Both the position numbers and the translations under genes were made by a program. The notes below the pieces were generated by a model. It saw nothing but the letters and a program-made list of their open reading frames with translations. It was not told where the DNA came from and made no database searches. From NCBI RefSeq assembly GCF_019578655.1, contig NC_063264.1, forward strand, positions 18,216,429-18,280,428: DNA of 64,000 nucleotides, read 5' to 3'. Below are positions 36,607-50,999 of the stretch, in pieces (positions within the stretch are counted from its first letter, which is position 1; each line of letters begins with the position of its first letter). Source of the DNA: Ricinus communis (lineage: Eukaryota; Streptophyta; Magnoliopsida; Malpighiales; Euphorbiaceae).

Positions 36607-39600
36607 TACTCGCAATTACACTACTTTTACGGGGTTGTTTTTTGAGATTCATCATTATACACATTTTACGGGATTATTTTCTTATATTGATAAATATACC
36701 CCTTATACGGGGTTGTTTTCTAAAATTCATAATTATATACGTTTTACGGAGTTATTTTCTTATATTGACAAATATACCCCTTTTACGGGGTTGTTTTCTC
36801 ATATTATAAAATTAACCAATTTAAGAGGTTGTTTTCTCATATTTCGATTGATAAATATCTTGTATTACGAAGCTATTTTCTCAGGCTTGCAGTTCCAATA
36901 CTTTTACGGGGTTGTTTTCACAGATTTATAAATATATACGTTTTACGGGGTTATTTTCTTATATTGATAAATATACCACTTTTAAGGGATCGTTTTCTCA
37001 TATTAAATTATTAGCACTATTATGGGGTTGTTTTCTAAAATTTATAAATACACACGTTTTAGGGGGTTATTTTCTTATATTGATAAATATACCCCTTTTA
37101 CGGGATTGTTTTCGCATATCATAACATTAATCCATTTAAGGGGTTGTTTTCTCTTACTCACAAATATAAAAAAATTATTGAGTTATTTTCTCCAATTAAT
37201 AAATATCCCCATATTACGGAGTTATTTTCTAATATTTATAAATATACCCCTCTTACGGGGTTGTTCCCAAATTAAAAAATTTACCCCTTCTATGAGGCTG
37301 TTTTTTTAGACTCGCAATTACACTACTTTATATACGGGGTTGTTTTCTCAAATTAATAAATACACACGTTTTAAGGGATTATTTTTCTATATTGACCAAT
37401 ATACCACTTTTACAATGTTGTTTTCTCATATTATAAAATTAACCTATTTAAGGGGTCATTTTCTCCGATTGATAAATATCCCCGTATTACGTGGTTGTTT
37501 TCTAAAATTTATAAATATACCCCTTTTACGGGGTTGATTTCTCATATTAAAAAATTTACCCTTTCTACGAGGCTGTTCTCTAAGACTCCCAATTGCACTA
37601 CTTTTACGGGGTTGTTTTCTCAGATTCATGAATATACACATTTTACGGGGTTATTATTTATATTGATAGATATACCACTTTTACGGGATTGTTTTCTCAG
37701 ATTCATAAATATACACATCTTACGGGGTTATTTTCTTATATTGATAAATATACCACTTTTACGGGGTCATTTTTTATATTAAATTATTAGCATTATGATG
37801 GGGTTATTTTTTCAAATTCATAAATATACATGTTTTACGGGGTTATTTTCCTACATTGACACATATACCCCTTTTACGGATTTATTTTTTCATATAATAA
37901 AATTAACCCATTTAAGGGGTTGTTTTCTCATACTCCCAAATCTACCAAAATCACGGGGTTATTTTCTCCGATTGATAAATATCTCTGTATTACAGGGTTG
38001 TTTTCTCATATTAAAAAATTTACTCCTTCTACTAGGCTGTTTTCTTAGACTCGCAATTACACTACTTTTACGGAGTTGTTTTCTCAGATTCATAAATATA
38101 CATATTTTACGGAGTTATTTTCTTATATTGATAAATATACCACTTTTACGAGGTCGTTGTCTCATATTAATAAATATACACGTTTTACGGAGTTATTTTC
38201 TTATATTGACAAATATATCCATTCTACGAGGTTATTTTCTCATATTATAAAATTAACCAATTTAAGGGGTTGTTTTCTCATACTCACAAATATACCAAAA
38301 TTACAAGGTTATTATCTTTAATTAATAAATATCCCCGTAATATTGATAATTATACCCCTTTTACGAGGTTGTTTTCTCATATTTAGAAATTTACCCATTC
38401 TACAACATTGTTTTCTTAGACTCGCAATTACACTACTTTTATGGGGTTATTTTCATATATTATAAAATTAACCCATTTAAGAAGTTGTTTTCTCATACTC
38501 ACAAATATACCAAAACTACAAGGTTATTTTCTCTGATTGATAAATATCCCCGTATTACGGGGTTATTTTATCATATTTAAAGATTTACCCTTTCTACGAG
38601 GTTATTTTCTCAAACTTGCAATTACACTACTTTTACTCGGTTATTTTCTCATATTATAAAATTAACCTATTTAAGGGGTTGTTTTCTCATACTCACAAAT
38701 ATACAGAAATTACGAGGTTATTTTCTCCGATTGATAAAAATCTCTCTATTATGGGGTTGTTTTCTAATATTTATAAATATACCCCTCTTACGGAATTGTT
38801 CTCATATTAAAAAATTTAACCCTTCTACCAAGCTGTTTTCTTAGACTTACAATTACACTACTTTTACAGGATTACTTTCTCATATTCATAAATACACACG
38901 TTTTACTGGATTATTTTTCTATATTGATAAATATACTACTTTTACAGGGTTGTTTTCTCAAATTATAAAATTAACCCATTTAAGAGTTGTTTTCTCGTAT
39001 TCACAAATATACCAAAATTACGAGGTTATTTTCTCTGAATGATAAATATCCCTGTATTACGTGTTTGTTTTCTTACGGGGTTCATTTCTCATATTAAAAA
39101 ATTTACCCTTTCTACGAACATGTTTTCTCAAACTCAAAAATAACAATACTTTTACGGGGTTGTTTTCTCAGATTCATAAATATACACATTTTACGGAGTT
39201 ATTTTCTAATATTGATAGATATACTACTTCTACGGGGTCGTTTTCTTATATTAAAGTATTAGCACTATTATGGGGTTGTTTTCTCAAATTAATAAATATA
39301 CACATTTACAGGGTTATTATCTTATATTGACAAATATATCCCTTTTACGGGGTTGTTTTCTCATATTATAAAATTAACCCATTTAAGGGGTTGTTTTCTC
39401 ATACTCACAAGTATACCACAATTATAGGTTTATTTTCTCTGATTGATAAATAACCTTATTTTACGGGATTATTTTCTAATATTTACAAATACACTCCTCT
39501 TACGGCGTTGTTTTCTCATATTAAAAAATTTATCCATTCTACGAGGTTGTTTTCTCATACTCGCAATTACAATACTTTTACTGGGTTGTCTTCTCATATT

Positions 39601-40549
39601 TATAAATATACACCTTTTATGGGGTTATTCTCTAATATTGATATCATTTTCTCATATTAAATTATTAGCATTATTATGGGGTTGTTTTCTCAAATTCATA
39701 AATATACACGTTGTACGGATTATTTTCTTATATTGATAAATATACCCCTTTTACATGGTTGTTTTCTCATATTATAAAATTAACCCATTTAAGGGGTTGT
39801 TTTCTCATACTCATAAATATACCAAAATTACAGGATTATTTTCTCTGATTGATAAATATCTCCATATTCCGGGGTTGTTTTCTAATATTTATAAATATAC
39901 CCCTCTTACGGAGTTGTTCTCATATTAATAAATTTACCCCTTCTACGAGGTTGTTTTCGACTCGCAATTACACTACCTTTATAGGGTTGTTTCCTCAGAT
40001 TCATAAATATACACGTTTTACGGGATTATTTTCGTATATTGAAAAATATACCTATTTTACAGGGTTGTTTTCTCGTATTATAAAATTAACCCATTTAAAG
40101 GGTTGTTTTCTCACACACAAATATACTAAAATTATGGAGTTTTTTTTTCCGATTGATAAATATCCCCATATTATGAGGTTGTTTTCTAATATTTATAAAT
40201 ATACCCCTCCTACGGGATTGTTTTTGAATATTATAAAATTTACTCCTTTTACTAGGCTGTTTTCTCAAACTCGCAATTACACTACTTTTACGGGGTTTCT
40301 TTCTCAAATTCATAAATATACATGTCTTACGGAGTTATTTTATTATATTGATAAATATACCACTTTCACGGGATCGTTGTCTCATATTAAATTATTAGCA
40401 ACATTCTAAGGTTGTTTTCTCAAATTCATAAATATACACATTTTACGAGGTTATTTTCTTATATTGACAAATATACCCATTTTATGGGGTTGTTTTCTCG
40501 TATTACAAAATTAACCAATTTAAGGGGTTGTTTTCTCAAGCTCGCAATT

Positions 40550-42200
40550 ACAATACTTTTACGGGTTTTTCTTCTCAGATTCATAAATATACACGTTTTA
40601 TGGGGTTGTTTTCTTAAATTAATAAATATACCACTTTTACGGGATCGTATTCTCATATTAAATTGTTAGCACTATTATGGGGTTATTTTTTCAAATTCAT
40701 AAAAATACACATTTTGCGAGGTTATTTTTTATATTGACAAATATACCTCTTTTACGGGTTTGTTTTCTTATATTATAGAATTAATCCATTCAAGAGGTTG
40801 TTTTCTCATAATCACAAGTATACCACAATTACGTGGTTATATTCTCTGATTGATAAATATCCTTATATTATGGTGTTGTTTTCTAATATTTATAAATATA
40901 TACCCTCTTACGGGGGTGTTTTCTCATATTTCAAAATTTACTGCTTCTACGAGGCTGTTTTCTGAGACTCGCAATTACAATACTTTAACGGGGTTGTTTT
41001 CTCAGATTCATAAATATACACGTTTTAGGAGGTTACTTTCTTAGATTGATAAATATACCACTTTTATGGGGTCGTTTTCTCATATTAAATTATTAGCACT
41101 ATTATAGGGTTGTCTTCTCAAATTCATAAATATACATATTTTACGGGGTTATTTTCTTATATTGGTAAATATACCCTTATTACGAGACTGTTTTCTCATA
41201 TTATTAAATTAACCCATTTAAGGGGTTGTTTTCTCATACTCACAAATATACCAAAATTAGGGGGTTATTTTCTCCGATTGATAAAAAGCCCATATTACGG
41301 GGTTGTTTTCTAATATTTATAAATATACTCCTCTAACGGGGTTGTTCTCATATTAAAAAGTTTACCCCTTCTACGAGGGTGTATTCTTAGACTCGTAATT
41401 ACACTATTTTTACGAGGTTATTTTTTCAGATTCATAAATACACATATTTTACGGGGTTATTTTCTCATATTATAAAATTAACCCATTTAAGGAGTCGTTT
41501 ATTCGTACTCACAAATATACAAAAATTACGGAGTTATTTTCTTCGATTGATAAATATTTTCGTATTACGTGGTTGTTTTCTAATGTTTATAAATATACCC
41601 CTCTTATGGGGTTGATTTCTCATATTAAAAAATTTATCCTTTCTATGAGGCTGTTTTTTCAGACTCCCAATTACACTACTTTTACGGGGTTGTTTTATGA
41701 GATTCCTAAATATACACATTTTACGGAGTTATTTTCTTATATTGATAGATATACCACTTTTACGGGGTCGTTTTCTCATATTAAATTATTAGAACTATTA
41801 TGGTGTTGTTTTCTCAAATTCATAAATATACACATTTTACGGGGTTATTTTTTTATATTGATATATATACCCCTTTTACGGGTTTATTTTCTCATATTAT
41901 AAAATTAACCCATTTAAGAGGTTGTTTTCTCATACTCACAAATCTACCAAAATTACGTGGTTATTTTCTCCGATTAATAAATATCCTCGTATTACGAGGT
42001 TGTTTTCTCATATTAAAAAATTTACCCCTTCTACGAGGCTGTTTTCTCATACTCGCAATAACACTACTTTTACGGGGTTATTTTCTAAGATTCATAAATA
42101 AACATATTTTACGGGATTATTTTCTTGTATTGATAAATATACCACTTTTACGGGATCGTTGTATCATATTAAATTAATAGCACTATTATGGGGTTGTTTT
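40550..42200 (+). repeat. Satellite segment duplicated at 48880-50470 (copy A)
   Basis: It shares rare monomer variants in the same order with 48880-50470: TACTTTAACGGG, CCCTTATTACG, TTGTCTTCTCAAATTC, ATTACGTGGTTG, TACTCGCAATAAC and ATTAAATTAATAGCAC. Paired markers sit about 8.3 kb apart. Confidence 0.8.
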
Positions 42201-45200
42201 CTCAAATTCATAAATATACACGTTTTACAAGGTTATTTTCTTATATTGACAAATATACCCTTTTTACGGGGTTGTTTTCTCATATTATAAGATTAACCCA
42301 TTTAAAGGGTTGTTTTCTCACACTCATAAATATACCAAAATTACGGGGTTATTTGTTCAATTGATAAATATCCCCATATTACGGGGTTGTTTTCTAATAT
42401 TTATAAATATACCCCTCCTACGGGGTTGTTTTCACATATTATCAAATTTACCTCTTTTACTAGGCTGTTTTCTCAAACTCGCAATTACACTACTTTTGCG
42501 GGGTTGCTTTCTCAAATTCATAAATATACATGTTTTACGGAGTTATTCTATTATATTGATAAATATACCACTTTCACTGGATCGTTGTCTCATATTAAAT
42601 TATTAGCAACATTGTTGGGTTATTTTCTCAAATTCATAAATATACGCATTTTACGGGGTTATTTTCTTATATGGACAAATATACCCATTTTATAGGGTCG
42701 TTTTCTCGTATTATAAATTAACCCATTTAAGGGTTTGTTTTCTCGTACTCACAAATATACCAAAATTACGGGGTTATTTTCTCCGATTGATAAATATCCC
42801 AGTATTATGGAGTTATTTTCTAATATTTATAAATATACCCCTCTTGCGGGGTTGTTTTCTCATATTAAAAATTTATCCCTTCTATGACGTTGTTTTCTTA
42901 GACTCGCAATTACACTATTTTTACGGTGTTGTTTTCTCATATTATAATATTAACCCATTTAAGGGGTTGTTTTCTCAAACTAACAAATATACTAAAATTA
43001 CAGGGTTATTTTCTTCGATTGATAAATATTTCCGTATTACGGGGTTGTTTTCTCATATTTAAAAATTTACCCTTTCTACGAGGCTGTTTTCTCAAACTTG
43101 CAATTACAATACTTTTACGGGGTTGTTTTCTCAGATTCATAAATATAAATATTTTATGAGGTTGTTTTCTCAAATTCATAAATATACACGTTTTACGGGG
43201 TTATTTTCTTATATTGACAAATATACCCCTTTTACGGGATTGTTTTGTCATATTATAAAATTAACCCATTTAAAAGGTTGTTTTCTTATACTCACAAATA
43301 TACCACAATTATGGGGTTATTTTCTCCAATCGATAAATATCCCCATATTACGGGATTATTTTTCTAATATTAATAAATATATCCCTCTTACGGGATTGTT
43401 TTCTCATATTTAAAAATTTACCATTTCTGCAAGGCTGTTTTCTCAGACTCACAATTACAATACTTTTACGGGGTTGTTTTCTCAGATTCATAAATATACA
43501 CATTTTACGGGTTATTTTCTTATATTGATAAATATACCACTTTTATGGGGTCGTCTTCTCATATTAAATTATTAGCACTATTATGGGGTTGTTTTCTGAA
43601 ATTTATAAATATACAAGTTTTATGGAGTTATTTCCTATATTGACAAATATACCCCTTTTATGGAGTTGTTTTCTCATATTATAAAATTAACCCATTTAAG
43701 GTGTTGTTTTCTCATACTCATAAATATACCAAAATTACGGGGTTATTTTCTCTGATTTATAAATATCCCCATATTACGGGATTGTTTTCTAATATTTATA
43801 AATATACCCCTTTTACAGGATTGTTCTCATATTAAAAAATTTACCCCTTCTACGAGACTATTTTCTTAGACTCGCAATTACACTACTTTTACGGGGTTGT
43901 TTTCGCAGCTTCATAAATATACGTTTTACGAGGTTATTTTTCGATATTGACAAATATACCACTTTTACGGGGTTGTTTTCTCATATTATAAAATAACCCA
44001 TTTAAGGAGTTGTTTTCTCGTACTCATAAATAAACCAAAATTACTGGGTTATTTTCTCCGATTAATAAATATTCCCGTATTACATAGTTGTTTTCTAATA
44101 TTTATAAATATACCGCCTCTTACGGGGTTGATTTCTTATATTAAAAAATTTACCCTTTCTATGAGGCTGTTTTCTCAGACTCCCAATTACATTACTTTAC
44201 GGGGTTGTTTTCTCATATTCATAAATATACACGTTTTACGGGCTTACTTTCTCCGATTGATAAATATCTCCGTATTACGGGGCTGTTTTCTCATATTAAA
44301 AATTTTACCCCTTCTACGAGGTTGTTTTCTCAGACTCGCAATTATACTACTTTTACGGTGTTGTTTTCTCCGATTCATAAATATACACGTTATACGGGTT
44401 ATTTTCTTATATTGATAAATATACCACTTTTACGGGTTCATTTTCTCATCCGAAATTATTAGCACTATTATGTTGTTGTTATCTCAAATTCATAAATATA
44501 CATGTTTTACGGAGTTATTCTCTTATATTGATGAATATACCCTTTTACGGGGTTGTTTTCTCATATTATAAAATTAACCCATTTAAGGGGTTGTTTTCTC
44601 ATACTCATAAATATACCAAAATCACGGGGTTATTTTCTCCGATTGATAAATATCCCCGTATTACGGGGTTATTTTTTTAATATTTATAAATATACCCCTC
44701 TTATGGGGTTGTTTTCTCTTATTTAAAAATTTATCCCTTCTATGATACTGTTTTCTTAGACTCGCAATTACACTACTTTTATAGGATTGTTTTCTCATAT
44801 TATAGAAGTAACCCATTGAAGGGGCTGTTTTCTCATACTCATAAATATATCAAAAGTACATGTTATTTTCTCCGATTGATAAATATCCCCTTATTACAAA
44901 GTTTTTTTCTCATATTTAAAAATTTAACCCCTCTAGGAGGCTGTTTTCTCTGACTCGCAATTACAATACTTTTACGGGGTTATTTTTTCATATTCATAAA
45001 TATAAACATTTTATGGGGTTGTTTTCTCAAATTCATAAATATACACGTTTTACGGAGTTATTTTCTTATATTGACAAATATATCCCTTTTACGAGGTTGT
45101 TTTCTCATATTATAAAATTAACCTATTCAAGGGATTGTTTTCTCATACTCACAAATATGCCACAATTACGGGGTTATTTTCTCCGATTGATAAATATCCC

Positions 45201-45549
45201 CGTAATACGGTGTTATTTTCTAATATTTATAAATACACCCCTGTTATGGGGTTGTTTTCTCATATTTAAAAATTTATCCCTTCTACGATGCTGTTTTCTT
45301 AGATTCGCAATTATACTACTTTTACGGAGTTGTTTTCTCAGATTCATAAATATACATGTTTTACGAGGTTATTTCTTATATTGATAAATATACCACTTTT
45401 ACGGCGTCGTTTTCTCATATTAAATTATTAGCACTATTATGGGGTTGTTTTTTTAAATTCATAAATATACACGTTTTACTGGGTTATTTTCTTATATTTA
45501 CAAATATACCCCTCTTACGGGGTTGTTTTCTCATATTTAAAAATTTAAC

Positions 45550-48452
45550 TAGGGCTGCCGGGTAGGCTTAAGGCCATCGTATCCCGTTTACTATTCACTA
45601 ACTCAATCCCATTGAAATTCGGACTCAATCGAAAGCACTTTTTCCACAATTAATCTTAAATCAACGGGTACTATAAATTAAATTCGGTCTGCCAGCATAA
45701 TTAGGCGAGACTTAAATTTATATAAAATTACAAACTGATAAATCTAAAATTTATACTACAGAGAATTTAAAATTTTACAAGTCAAATATACCAAAATCAA
45801 TTACATCAACCCGATGATGAAGGAGTTGGGGTGCTAGATAAGAACTGCGGGAAGACTAACAATCACCTGAAAAAATAGTGAAATTGAGACTGTCAGTCTC
45901 GAGAGTGAGTTAAAATTATATATCCCAAACACGAATATAAACACTTCAATAAAATATTGGCTTAATTTAAAATAAAAATACATGTCATGCTATGCTTCTG
46001 CAAAATAAAATATAATAAATTTTTATTTCATACCACGGGACAGAGTACCTCAGTAGAACTCTAATCCCAACACTAATATCTCGACTCTCTCATTCCAACA
46101 GAACTGGTGCCTATTGAGCGAAGCTCGACCAGGGTCCTTAACTCCAATCCGATCACTTAATTATCACTATTAGTCTCAGCCTTTCGGCTCTCTTACTCCA
46201 ATAAGACTAGCGCTCAGAGAGCGAAGCTCGACCAGGGTCCTTAAGTCCAGTATGGTCACTTAGGTTTCCAAGTAAGCCGGCGTCCAGAGAGCAATGCTCG
46301 ATTAGGGACCTTTACTTCGGCAAACTCACTCTACTCAGCCTAGAGAGCAATGCTCGACCAAGGCAAGTCCTAAATTTACCTTTTTAAATTTACCCTTTTT
46401 ACTATTTGTCTCAAATTCCTATTGGTGCGCACGCGGTCCTGATGCAACCCATCAGGTGGCATGTTCTACTGCCACCCAGTCCCGAGTCAACTCGCAATCA
46501 ATAAAATCATAATGCAGAAAATGAAACATATATAAATAGTGATTAAATAAATAATTAAAATATTAAATCATGTAATCAGAATTATTTCATAAGATCTCAA
46601 CATGACACATGTAAACAGATATGTGACTTTAACTCACAACATTGACGACCTCCTAGCTCTGCTCTGATGCCTCGAGTGGAGCGAGTCGAACTGATGGATT
46701 TATCTAATCACGAGAACAATTAAATCAGAAAAAGTAAAACATTTGACAATTAACCCTAGGCCTAGACTCCTAGGACTAACTATCTAAAATTTTTTGACTC
46801 GATTAAATTCTATCAAAAAATCCGGCAGAACCTCCCCTAAACACGGACGTCTACCCCCCGTATTACGGGTCCAGGACCTGCCAGAAAAACACTTCAATTA
46901 TTCCAACAATTTATTTAACTGGAGTCGGGCCACCACACTACATTATTTTTCCCCGACTCCACTGCACAATACAAATCACGATTATTGGCAGACGATCTGA
47001 TAAACTATTTATTTTAACTAATAAACCTCACATAATTTTTCTAATATTCAACACAATAATTAAATACATAACTTTTTATCAAAGAACTCTAAACTCTACG
47101 GGCTAGAAATTTACCGAGACGCTTGATCACTCGGTCGACTTGCCTCTAGTCGCCGGAGTCCGATCGACGATCCGACCGCGCCTACGGACTCGAGACGAAG
47201 CGATGATGATGATCCCAGCTTCCAATCTTTCGATCAGATCCCCGATCACCTAGAGAGATTTACAGACGATCTCGGTCGTTGATTTTCAAATGGAGTCTGA
47301 TCGCCGGGAAATCGATGCCATTGGAAAGCTTGAGCTTAGGGGAGTCTCGATATGTCCTCCGATCAGCCGAAGCTCGCCGGAAAAGCCTGAAAACTCGACT
47401 GCCATCACCTCGCCGAAACTCCTTCCTCCGGCCACCAAAGCCGATGCCGCTACTCCTAAAAGGAAGCCTTCAACTCACTTGTCATTTTGAGACCAAAATC
47501 ACCACCGTTGGCCGTCAGGAATGCCCGAAATGGCGCCAGAAAATCGCTGCCTTCCTCCTTGCGATTTCCAAGTCATTGTTCTTGAAGCTAGCCACATTCC
47601 ACAGGCTCATCGGCCTTGCATTGTCGGCCACCACCGGCTCAACGACACAGGCGACGACACCTCTCCTTCCTCTCCCTCTTCCCCGACGGTCTTCTCCTTT
47701 TCTTCTTCTCCACATCGACTTTTAGTCCCTGAACTTTTCTTCTTTACCATTTAGTCCCTCAACTTTCTTTAATTACTAACAATTTCGCCCTGCAAAATTT
47801 CTGATTAACCCTTAAACTTTTCTTTAGCTTTTCAAATTAAACCCCTAACTAGCCAAATTGCAATTATTGAAAAAAGAGAATTACTTATTTACTCTTGCTT
47901 TTAAATGTAAAATTAATAAAATACCATTACTAACACACTTAATTACAAAAAATACCAACCCTATAAATTTTCATCAAAACCCCATATTAATAAAATTATA
48001 TTTTTAATCCTTATTCCAAAATTAATTGTCAATGTAATCCTAACACTTAATTAATTAAAATAATCAATTTGCTAAATATTTCTCAATTAAAATCAACACC
48101 ATTTGCTAATTAAAATTTATCATTCCCCAAAAAATTCTTTATAAAAATATTATTTACTATTCTTTTCATGACATTCAAATATGAAAATTAATTCATATAT
48201 TCATATTGGGAAAAATTAAATGACCAAAAACATAATTTATTTTCCAAAGAATTTACTTAATTAATATCTTAAAAATCAAACTAATTAGACATAAAAAATA
48301 TAACTCCCTTATTTTGTCGAGCATTAAAATTCTATCTAATTCATCCCAATTAAACTAATTAAAAAAATAAAGTAATATTAATTTAAATAAAAACTTGTTT
48401 ATTAATTATTACTAATATTATTATTATCAAAATAAAAATTCTAGGTATTACA
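45550..48452 (-). mobile_element. Solo LTR of the gypsy family, inverted, in the satellite
   Basis: The right end ATTCTAGGTATTACA corresponds to the reversed LTR start TGTAACACCCGGAAT. The left end begins at AGGGCTGCCGGGTAGG, so the terminal ~44 bp of the LTR are missing or altered. It carries the reversed CGACCAGGG repeats (46100-46370), the palindrome (45886-45900) and the GC-rich part (47150-47730). Satellite type-g sequence flanks both sides, with TAAC at each junction, possibly a remnant of the target duplication. Confidence 0.88.
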
Positions 48453-48879
48453 TAACCCTTCTACGATGTTGTTTTCTTAGAGTCGCAATTAGACTATTTT
48501 TATAGAGTTGTTTTCTTATATTCATAAATATACACATTTTACGGGATTTTTTATATTGATAAATATACCATTTTTACGGGATCGTTTTCTCATATTAAAT
48601 GATTAGCACTATTATGGGGTTATTTTCTTAAATTCATAGACATACACGTTTTACGGGGTTGTTTTCTTATATTGACAAATATACCCATTTTACGGGGTTG
48701 TTTTCTAATATTATAAAATTAACCCGTTTAAGAGGTTGTTTTTTCATACTCATAAATATACCAAAGATATGGGGCTATTTTCTCCGACTGATAAATATCC
48801 CGTATTACGAGGTTGTTTTCTCATATTAAGGAATTTACCCCTTCCACAAGGCTGTTTTCTCAGGCTCGCAATAACAATA

Positions 48880-50470
48880 TTTTACGGGTTTGTCTTCTCA
48901 TATTCATAAATATACACCTTTTACGGGGTTATTTTCTTATATTGATAAATATACCACTTTTATGGGATCGTATTCTCATATTAAATTATTAGCATTATTA
49001 TGGGGTTGTTTTTTCAAATTCATAAATATACACGTTTTACGAGGTTATTTTCTTATATTGACAAATATACCTCTTTTACGGGTTTGTTTTCTTATATTAT
49101 AAAATTAATCCATTTAAGGGGTTGTTTGCTCATACTCACAAGTATACGACAATTACATGGTTATTTTCTCTGATTGATAAATATCCTCATATTATGGTTG
49201 TTTTCTAATATTTATAAATATTTTCCCTCTTACGGGGTGTTTTCTCATATTTCAAAATTTACCCCTTCTACGAGGCTGTTTTCTCAGACTCGCAATTACA
49301 ATACTTTAACGGGATTGTTTTCTCAGATTCATAAATATACGCGTTTTAAGGGGTTATTTTCTTAGATTGGTAAATATATCACTTTTATGGGATCATTTTC
49401 TCATATGAAATTATTAGCACTATTATGGGGTTGTCTTCTCAAATTCATAAATATACACATTTTACGGGGTTATTTTCTTAAATTGACAAATATACCCTTA
49501 TTACGGGGCAGTTTTCTCATATTATTAAATTAATCCATTTAAGGGGTTGTTTCTCATACTCACGAATATAACAAAATTAATAGGTTATTTTCTCCGATTG
49601 ATAAATATCCCCATATTACGGGGTTATTTTCTAATATTTATAAATATACCCCTCTAACGGGGTTGCTCTCATATAAAAAGTTTACCCCTTCTACGAGGGT
49701 CGTTTTCTCAGATTCATAAATACACATGTTTTACGGGGTTATTTTCTCATATTATAAAATTAACCCATTTAAGGAGTTGTTTTTCGTACTCACAAATATA
49801 CGAGAATTACTGGGTTATTTTCTCCGATTGATAAATATTCCCGTATTACGTGGTTGTTTTCTGATGTTTATAAATATACCCTCATACGGGGTTGATTTCT
49901 CATATTAAAAGATTTATCCTTTCTATGAGGCTGTTTTCTCAGACTCCCACTTACACTACTTTTATGGGGTTGTTTTCTTAGATTCCTAAATATACACATT
50001 TTACGAAGTTATATTCTTATATTGATAGATATACCACTTTTACGGGGTTGTTTTCTCATATTAAATTATTAGAACTATTATGGGTTATTTTCTCAAATTC
50101 ATAAATATACACATTTTATGGGGTTATTTTTTTATATTGACATATATACTCCTTTTACGGGTTTATTTTCTCATATTATATAATTAACCCATTTAAAGAG
50201 TTTTCTCACACTCACAAATCTACCAAAACGGGGTTATTTTCTCCGATTAATAAATATCCTCGTATTACGAGGTTGTTTTCTCATATTAAAAAATTTAGCC
50301 CTTCTACGAGCTTATTTTCTCATACTCGCAATAACACTACTTTTACAGGGTTATTTTCTAAGATTCATAAATATACATATTTTACGGGGTTATTTTCTTA
50401 TATTGATAAATATACCACTTTTACGGGATCGTTGTCTCATATTAAATTAATAGCACTATTATGGAGTTAT
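48880..50470 (+). repeat. Satellite segment duplicated from 40550-42200 (copy B)
   Basis: This partner of copy A has the same order of rare monomer variants. Subtracting the 2.9-kb LTR inserted between them, the original spacing was about 5.4 kb. Confidence 0.8.
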
Positions 50471-50999
50471 TTTCTCAAATTCATAAATATACATGTTTTA
50501 CGAGGTTATTTTCTTATATTGACAAATATACCCTTTTTACGGGGTTGTTTTCTCATATTATAAGATTAACCCATTTAACGGGTTGTTTTCTCATACTCAC
50601 AAATATACCAAAATTACGAGGTTATTTTCTCCTATTGATTAATATCCCTATATTACGGGGTTATTTTCTAGTATTTATAAATATACCCCTCTAACGGGGT
50701 TGTTTTCTCATATTTAAAAATTTTCCCCTTCTACGACGCTTTTTTCTTTGACGTGCAATTACACTATTTTTATGGGGTTGTTTTCTCATACTATAAAATT
50801 AATCCATTTAAGAGGTGTTTTTCTCATACTCACAAATATACTAAAATTACGGGGTCATTTTCTCCGATAGATAAAGATCCCTGTATTTCGGGGCTATTTT
50901 CTCATATTAAAAAATTTACCCCATCTACGAGGTTGTTTTTCGAGACTCGTAATTACAATACTTTGTTACAGGGTTATTTTCTCATATTCATAAATATAC

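Larger units (their letters stand above)
29725..45549 (+). repeat. 39-bp higher-order tandem repeat, block 2
   Basis: About 15.8 kb of uninterrupted head-to-tail monomers. Most are 39 bp and share a core close to ACGGGGTTGTTTTCTCATAT. Eleven types recur in the order a to k. Useful tags are: c, ATAAAATTAACCCATTTAAG; d, CATACTCACAAATATACC; e, CCGATTGATAAATATCCCC; f, AATATTTATAAATATACCCC; g, AAAAAATTTACCCCTTCTAC; h, TAGACTCGCAATTACACTAC; k, AAATTATTAGCACTATTATG. Types c and k are 38 bp. For example, 42181-42620 holds one complete a to k series. It is not a coding region in any supported sense. Confidence 0.95.

Noticed and set aside
29725..45549. Possible CRISPR-like array
   Set aside because: The repeats are contiguous diverged monomers without unique spacers, in a plant genome.
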